This document shows, piece by piece, positions 50,368 to 54,814 of a DNA stretch of 54,814 nt. Made by a program: the position numbers and the translations under genes. The DNA is taken from NCBI GenBank assembly GCA_900770185.1, contig CAAGJM010000001.1, positions 1 through 54,814 of the forward strand, given 5' to 3'. The DNA comes from Clostridia bacterium (lineage in GTDB: Bacteria > Bacillota > Clostridia > Christensenellales > Borkfalkiaceae). The notes beneath the pieces are model-generated. The model saw only the letters and a list, made by a program, of their open reading frames with translations, was not told the origin of the DNA and did not search any database. Every line of letters begins with the position of its first letter. Position 1 is the first letter of the stretch.

Positions 50368-51012
50368 ATGTCAAAATCGGTTTACAGCATAGTTTTAAAC
50401 GACGAAGTCGTAGATATGGTCGATAAAATGGCGCGGGTAAACGGCGTTTCCCGTTCGCTTATGATTGAAAAGTTGTTGGCGACGGCTGTCGGATACGAAA
50501 CGCCCGAAAGTCGCATAAACGACATTTTAACCGAGATAGAGCGGCTTGTGACCGTCGGCAGCGATATGAGATATTTATCTAAGCCGTCGGGATATATGGC
50601 TTCTATTATGAGCGCGCTTTCTTACCGCTACAACCCCGCCGTCAAATATAGCGTTGAAATTTTTAAAAACAGCGACTATCTTGGGCGGCTTAAAGTTACT
50701 TTAAGGACGCAAAACCCCGTTCTTATAAATATGGTCAGCGACTTTTACACCTACTACTGTTATCTTGAAAAGACCTATTATAACGAAAACGCCCGCACGA
50801 TATTCGACGGAATGAAAATGACGAGGCTTTTCAACTTCCCGAAAGTGAACGTCGGCAGCGAAAGTTTGGCGGCGCTATTAACGAAGTACGTGCAGGACTT
50901 CGACGAACTTATGAACCTTTACTTCTTAAACGTTCAGAAAAACGCCGATGCGGCTCTTAAAAAGGTGGAACAAAAATTCATTGAACTTAAAAAAGGAGCG
51001 ATTGTGATATAG
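50368..51012 (+). CDS. Ribbon-helix-helix (CopG/Arc type) putative DNA-binding protein
   Basis: A 214-aa protein. The first 45 residues (VYSIVLNDEVVDMVDKMARV, GVSRSLMIEKLLATAVG) fit a ribbon-helix-helix DNA-binding domain. The remaining 170 residues (including LVTVGSDMRYLSKPSGYMAS) are not recognised and look alpha-helical; they could be a ligand- or partner-binding part. It has a consensus promoter and ribosome binding site AAGGAGG. It is placed 170 bp before clpB in the same direction, where many Firmicutes would have CtsR or HrcA-type control, so a stress-response regulator is a reasonable but unproven guess. Confidence 0.7.
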   Translation: MSKSVYSIVLNDEVVDMVDKMARVNGVSRSLMIEKLLATAVGYETPESRINDILTEIERLVTVGSDMRYLSKPSGYMASIMSALSYRYNPAVKYSVEIFKNSDYLGRLKVTLRTQNPVLINMVSDFYTYYCYLEKTYYNENARTIFDGMKMTRLFNFPKVNVGSESLAALLTKYVQDFDELMNLYFLNVQKNADAALKKVEQKFIELKKGAIVI

Positions 51013-51032
51013 GGATAACGTTCCTTAAAGCG

Positions 51033-51107
51033 ATTACTCAGGTAATTAGCGATAAAGCGTTTTCTCTCACGAAAAACATTTTCTGTGCACGGCTTAAAAC
51101 GCCGTGC
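51033..51107 (+). promoter_or_regulatory. clpB leader: dyad and hairpin
   Basis: ATTACTCAGGTAAT (51033-51046) has ATTAC/GTAAT arms with a 4-nt centre. A separate stem GCACGGC (51087-51093) pairs with GCCGTGC (51101-51107). No CIRCE element or CtsR heptamer repeats were found, and no clear promoter. Confidence 0.4.
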
Positions 51108-51182
51108 GGCATAAATTAAATTCCGCCCAAACCCCCGCGAATAGTTGGGAAACGGGCAATACTAAATAAGGAAGGTGATTTT

Positions 51183-53771
51183 ATGAATACCGAAAAATTT
51201 ACCCAAAAATCAATCGAAGCGATAAACAAAGCGGCAAGCTTAGCTAAGGAAAGCGGCAACCAGCAGATAACCGGGCTTCATCTTGCCGCCGCGCTTTTAA
51301 GCGACGAAGAGGGTCTTATTAAAAAATTAGTCGAAAGTATGGGCGTAAGCGTTCCCCGCCTCACGGCCGCGTTAAACGGGGCGATAGACAAGCTTCCGAA
51401 AGTCAGCGGCGCGGGCGGCGAATATATGTCTAACGACTTTGCTTCCGCAATATCTTCCGCCGAGAAAAAGGCGGCGGAAATGAAGGACGAATTTACTTCC
51501 GTCGAGCATTTGTTCTACGGGCTTATAGATAAGCCTTCGCGCGAGCTTGAAAATATTTTCAGCGACTTTAACGTAGATAAAGACGCGTTTTTAAAAGTTC
51601 TTTTAAAGGTGAGGGGCAACGTACGCGTTGAAAGCGACAACCCCGAATCTACTTACGACGTGCTGAATAAATACGGTCAGGACTTGGTCGAGCGCGCTCG
51701 CGAAAATAAAATCGACCCCGTTATCGGGCGCGATGAAGAAATCCGCAACACTATCCGCATTTTAAGCCGTAAAACGAAAAACAACCCCGTTTTAATCGGC
51801 GAAGCGGGCGTAGGTAAAACCGCCATAGCGGAGGGCTTGGCGATAAGGATAATGAAAGGCGACGTGCCCGAGTCTTTAAAAGACAGAAAACTTTTCTCGC
51901 TGGATCTCGGCGCGCTCGTTGCGGGCGCGAAATACCGCGGCGAATTCGAAGAAAGGCTTAAAGCCGTTCTTAACGAAGTAAAAAAGAGCGAAGGCAAAAT
52001 CATCCTCTTCATCGACGAACTTCATACGATTGTCGGCGCGGGCAAAACCGACGGCGCGATGGACGCGGGCAATTTGTTAAAACCCATGCTTGCGCGCGGC
52101 GAACTGCACTGCATCGGCGCGACCACGCTTGACGAGTACCGCGAATATATCGAAAAAGACCCCGCTTTGGAGCGTAGGTTCCAGCCCGTTATGGTTGACG
52201 AGCCGTCCGTCGAGGACACTATATCTATTTTAAGGGGCTTAAAGGAAAGATACGAAGTTTACCACGGCGTTAAAATTCAGGATAACGCGCTTATAGCGGC
52301 GGCAACGCTATCAAACCGCTATATAACCGACAGGTTTTTGCCCGATAAAGCAATCGACCTTGTGGACGAAGCGTGCGCGCTTATCAAGACGGAAATGGAC
52401 TCTATGCCCGCCGAAATGGACGATATATCCCGCAAGATTATGCAGCTTCAGATAGAAGAAGCGGCGCTTAAAAAAGAAACGGACGATTTGAGCGTAGAGC
52501 GGCTTAAAGTGCTTGAAAAAGAACTTGCCGAACTCAAAGAAAGTTACGCGAAAATGTCTGCGGACTTCAACGCCGAAAAAGAAGGCATCACTAAGATTCA
52601 GAATTTAAGAAGCGAAATCGAAAAGATGACCGCCGATATCGCAAAAGCCGAGCGCGAGTACGACCTTAATAAGGCGGCGGAGCTTAAATACGGCAAACTC
52701 CCCGCGCTTCAGAAAGAGCTTAAAGAGGCGGAAGCTAAAAACGCAGATAAAAAGCAAGGGCTTCTTCACGATAAGGTTACGGAAGAAGAAATCGAACGCA
52801 TCGTGTCGCGCTGGACGGGCATACCCGTCGCCCGCTTGAAAGAAAGCGAACGGCAGAAACTTTTAAACCTTGCAAACGTCCTTCACGAGCGCGTTATCGG
52901 GCAGGACGAAGCGGTCACTAAGGTCGCGGACGCGATTTTGCGCTCCCGCGCGGGTATTCAAGACCCCAACCGCCCGATAGGCTCCTTCCTCTTCTTAGGT
53001 CCCACCGGCGTAGGTAAAACCGAACTTGCGAAAACCCTTGCGGCAACCCTTTTCGATGACGAAAAGAACATTATCCGCATAGATATGAGCGAGTATATGG
53101 AAAAATTCAGCGTGTCGCGCTTAATAGGCGCGCCTCCGGGATACGTCGGGTTCGAAGACGGCGGTCAGCTTACCGAAGCGGTAAGGCGTAAACCTTACTC
53201 GGTGGTTTTGTTCGATGAAATCGAAAAAGCCCACCCCGACGTTTTCAACATACTGTTGCAGGTTTTGGACGACGGCAGAATAACCGATTCGCAAGGTCGC
53301 ACGGTCGACTTTAAAAACACCGTTATAATTTTGACGTCTAACCTCGGCTCGTCGTATATACTTGACGGAATTAACGAGAGCGGCGAGATAACCGCGGAGG
53401 CGAAAGAGCAGGTCAACAACTTGCTTAAAACTTCTTTCCGTCCCGAATTTTTGAACAGGCTCGACGAGATAATCTTCTACAAACCGCTCACCGAAAAAGA
53501 GATAGGCAAAATCGTTCTGCTTATGCTTGACGGGCTTAAAAAACGGCTTAAAGAAAAAGAGCTTTATCTCGAAGTCACCGAAGCCGCAAAAAAATTCATT
53601 ATCGAAAAAGGTTACGACCCCGTCTTCGGCGCAAGGCCGCTTAAACGCTTTATTCAGTCGAGTGTGGAAACGATTATTGCTAAAAAGATTATCGGCGGCA
53701 ACTTAAAACCGAACGACGTTTTGGTAGTAGACGAGATAAACGGCGAACTTATAGTCGACGTTAAAAAGTAA
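51183..53771 (+). CDS. clpB: ATP-dependent chaperone ClpB
   Basis: An 862-aa disaggregase that works with DnaK to recover aggregated proteins. Order of domains: N-terminal Clp repeats (1-150), first AAA+ (Walker A GEAGVGKT at 206-213, Walker B IILFIDELH), a long coiled-coil M domain (about 405-525; IQNLRSEIEKMTADIAKAER) that distinguishes ClpB from ClpC/ClpA, second AAA+ (GPTGVGKTELAKTLA, VVLFDEIEKAHPDVF) and the C-terminal small domain ending IINGELIV-like. Length is normal. Ribosome binding site GGAAGG. It is downstream of the RHH gene and ends before a GC-rich terminator. Confidence 0.97.
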   Translation: MNTEKFTQKSIEAINKAASLAKESGNQQITGLHLAAALLSDEEGLIKKLVESMGVSVPRLTAALNGAIDKLPKVSGAGGEYMSNDFASAISSAEKKAAEMKDEFTSVEHLFYGLIDKPSRELENIFSDFNVDKDAFLKVLLKVRGNVRVESDNPESTYDVLNKYGQDLVERARENKIDPVIGRDEEIRNTIRILSRKTKNNPVLIGEAGVGKTAIAEGLAIRIMKGDVPESLKDRKLFSLDLGALVAGAKYRGEFEERLKAVLNEVKKSEGKIILFIDELHTIVGAGKTDGAMDAGNLLKPMLARGELHCIGATTLDEYREYIEKDPALERRFQPVMVDEPSVEDTISILRGLKERYEVYHGVKIQDNALIAAATLSNRYITDRFLPDKAIDLVDEACALIKTEMDSMPAEMDDISRKIMQLQIEEAALKKETDDLSVERLKVLEKELAELKESYAKMSADFNAEKEGITKIQNLRSEIEKMTADIAKAEREYDLNKAAELKYGKLPALQKELKEAEAKNADKKQGLLHDKVTEEEIERIVSRWTGIPVARLKESERQKLLNLANVLHERVIGQDEAVTKVADAILRSRAGIQDPNRPIGSFLFLGPTGVGKTELAKTLAATLFDDEKNIIRIDMSEYMEKFSVSRLIGAPPGYVGFEDGGQLTEAVRRKPYSVVLFDEIEKAHPDVFNILLQVLDDGRITDSQGRTVDFKNTVIILTSNLGSSYILDGINESGEITAEAKEQVNNLLKTSFRPEFLNRLDEIIFYKPLTEKEIGKIVLLMLDGLKKRLKEKELYLEVTEAAKKFIIEKGYDPVFGARPLKRFIQSSVETIIAKKIIGGNLKPNDVLVVDEINGELIVDVKK

Positions 53772-53823
53772 TTTAATATCGCATTTGCCGAAAGGCTTTA
53801 CGCCTAAACAGTTGTAAACCTTG

Positions 53824-53855
53824 CGCCCCGCGCCATAAAAGCGCGGGGCGTTTTT
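53824..53855 (+). terminator. clpB terminator
   Basis: CGCCCCGCGC (53824-53833) pairs with GCGCGGGGCG (53841-53850), then five T. Confidence 0.9.
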
Positions 53856-53890
53856 GCGTTGACTTTTGCTTTTTTCGCAGATATAATAAT

Positions 53891-54028
53891 ACAAGAAGTT
53901 AAAAACTTGCTTGCAAGGGTTTTTAACTTCGCCGTATTTCAAACTAAGAAGAGCAAAAACGCAAGTTTTTGCTAAAACCCGCAAGGGGTTTAAAGATTTT
54001 GCCGAACGGCAAACACTTTACTTCTTGT
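53891..54028. repeat. Multi-hairpin element, copy 3 (inverted orientation)
   Basis: Outer stem ACAAGAAGT (53891-53899) with ACTTCTTGT (54020-54028). Inside: a long AAGTTAAAAAC...TTTTTAACTT stem (about 53897-53930), GCAAAAAC-GCAA-GTTTTTGC (53953-53972), AAACCC-GCAAG-GGGTTT (about 53975-53991) and TTTGCC-GAAC-GGCAAA (53998-54013). It has the same order and stems as copy 1 read from the other strand. It lies between the clpB terminator and rdgB. Confidence 0.82.
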
Positions 54029-54061
54029 AGTATATAGTATTTAATTTAAGGCAGTAAAGAT

Positions 54062-54634
54062 ATGAAAAAATTAGTCGTGGCGAGCGGAAATAAAGGCAAA
54101 ATTAAAGAGATTAAGGCAATTTTAGGGGACAGATACGAAGTCGTTTCGATGAAAGACGAGGGGTGTAATTTAGACGTTGAAGAAACGGGCTCCACCTTTT
54201 TAGAAAACGCGCTTATAAAAGCGCGCGCGATAGGCGAATATCTTCATGAAGACGTCATTTCCGACGACAGCGGACTTATGGTCGAAGTGCTTGGCGGCGC
54301 GCCCGGCGTTTACAGCGCAAGATACGCGGGCGTTCACGGCGACGATGCGCTTAACCGAAAAACTTTGCTTAAAAATATGCAGGGCGTTACCGATAGGCGG
54401 GCAAAATTCGTTTCCGCGGTCGTTTTGTATCGGCAGGACGGGTCGTTCGTTACGGGCGAAGGCGAAACGCTCGGCGTTATTATAGATAAAGAGCGGGGCG
54501 AAAACGGCTTCGGTTACGACAGTTTGTTTTTAAGCGACGATTTAGGCGTAACCTTCGGCGAAGCGTCCGACGAAGAAAAAAATTCCGTTTCGCATAGATC
54601 CCGCGCTTTAAGCGACCTGATAAAAAAGTTATAA
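54062..54634 (+). CDS. rdgB: XTP/dITP diphosphatase (HAM1/RdgB)
   Basis: A 190-aa house-cleaning enzyme that hydrolyses non-canonical purine triphosphates (ITP, XTP). KKLVVASGNKGKIKEIKAIL gives the SGNxxK substrate motif, VISDDSGLMVEVLGGAPGVY the metal-binding acidic motif, and NGFGYDSLF and SHRSRAL the nucleotide-base contacts. Length is typical. Weak ribosome binding site (AAGG). Preceded by the multi-hairpin element. Confidence 0.96.
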   Translation: MKKLVVASGNKGKIKEIKAILGDRYEVVSMKDEGCNLDVEETGSTFLENALIKARAIGEYLHEDVISDDSGLMVEVLGGAPGVYSARYAGVHGDDALNRKTLLKNMQGVTDRRAKFVSAVVLYRQDGSFVTGEGETLGVIIDKERGENGFGYDSLFLSDDLGVTFGEASDEEKNSVSHRSRALSDLIKKL

Positions 54635-54693
54635 TCGTCGTCGCAATTAGTTATGTCGTAGTTTTTTGCCGTTTCAAATCGGTTTACGTTTTG

Positions 54694-54813
54694 TTAGCCG
54701 AACGGTGACTGAACCGCATTAAGTTTTAGCGGCGCAAAATTTGTTAAATCGGCGTTAAACTCGCTTGCAATACGGTCAAGTATTGCTGCGTTCGTTTGCC
54801 GTGATTTATCTAA
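54694..54813 (-). CDS. C-terminal end of an unidentified gene, cut by the window edge
   Basis: On the minus strand an open frame enters at the right edge and ends with TAA at 54694-54696. The visible 39 residues include TNAAILDRIASEFNADLTNF and end LNAVQSPFG. I do not recognise the family. It would be convergent with rdgB, and the 59 bp between them show no terminator. Confidence 0.35.
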   Translation of the reverse strand, partial: LDKSRQTNAAILDRIASEFNADLTNFAPLKLNAVQSPFG

Positions 54814-54814
54814 A

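Noticed and set aside
51013..51182. CIRCE or CtsR operator before clpB
   Set aside because: No TTAGCACTC-N9-GAGTGCTAA and no tandem GGTCAAA heptamers are present.
54635..54693. Terminator between rdgB and the partial gene at the right edge
   Set aside because: I found no stem with a T-run there.

Overview
The window reads as part of a genome or metagenome bin from an uncultured anaerobic Bacillota, probably class Clostridia and possibly close to Christensenellales. This rests on gene content: rpsF-ssb-rpsR, a zinc-type S18, RelQ, FeoA/FeoB with a Cys-rich partner, CapF, ClpB, several lipoproteins with an AAC lipobox, BspA-like leucine-rich repeats and many glycoside hydrolases. The assignment is inferred from family resemblance, not from a marker gene. 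No rRNA, tRNA or CRISPR array was seen.

Region 1 (1-14.2 kb) is an accessory maltodextrin/starch island. It has a truncated tyrosine integrase, a Cys-rich KTR protein typical of conjugative elements and a dead CBM20 fragment on its left. On its right is a headless serine recombinase that starts inside the end of malQ. Between them lie a LacI-type repressor with two DNA-binding domains (minus strand) and a plus-strand operon: a three-module surface lipoprotein, a GH13 amylase, an ABC maltodextrin importer without its ATPase, glycogen/maltodextrin phosphorylase and 4-alpha-glucanotransferase. The logic is capture and import of maltodextrin, then phosphorolysis to glucose-1-phosphate. Three operator-like sites with a central CG surround the two divergent promoters, and the repressor promoter and start are duplicated in tandem (88 bp).

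Region 2 (14.2-17.6 kb) holds decayed glycoside hydrolase genes (an alpha-L-rhamnosidase broken by a +1 shift) and a flavodoxin-like reductase. Region 3 (17.7-26.8 kb, minus strand) has a tight five-gene operon (alpha/beta hydrolase, membrane protein, DUF4127, ROK kinase, NanE), then glpK and an Lrp-aminotransferase pair. Region 4 (26.9-37.8 kb) has two GH2 enzymes, rplI, a 1.2-kb repeat-filled gap, rpsR-ssb-rpsF, an HD protein, a structured repeat and an AraC regulator. Region 5 (37.9-47.1 kb) has the feo operon, a YitT/DUF6198-like membrane protein, a relQ-capF-wecB operon, a CrtI-like oxidoreductase and an HNH protein. Region 6 (47.4-54.8 kb) has a BspA-like lipoprotein, more repeats, a ribbon-helix-helix protein before clpB, clpB, another copy of the structured repeat and rdgB.

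The most distinctive signals are: (i) a roughly 135-bp multi-hairpin element in three copies at 34.1-34.4 and 53.9-54.0 kb, with different sequences but conserved stems; (ii) a composite dispersed intergenic repeat whose hairpin arms covary between copies; (iii) at least four unrelated genes (lacI-type, glpK, GH2, HNH) whose start codon lies exactly 6 nt after a good -10 box, which predicts leaderless mRNAs; (iv) the tandem-HTH LacI regulator with its matching abutting operators.
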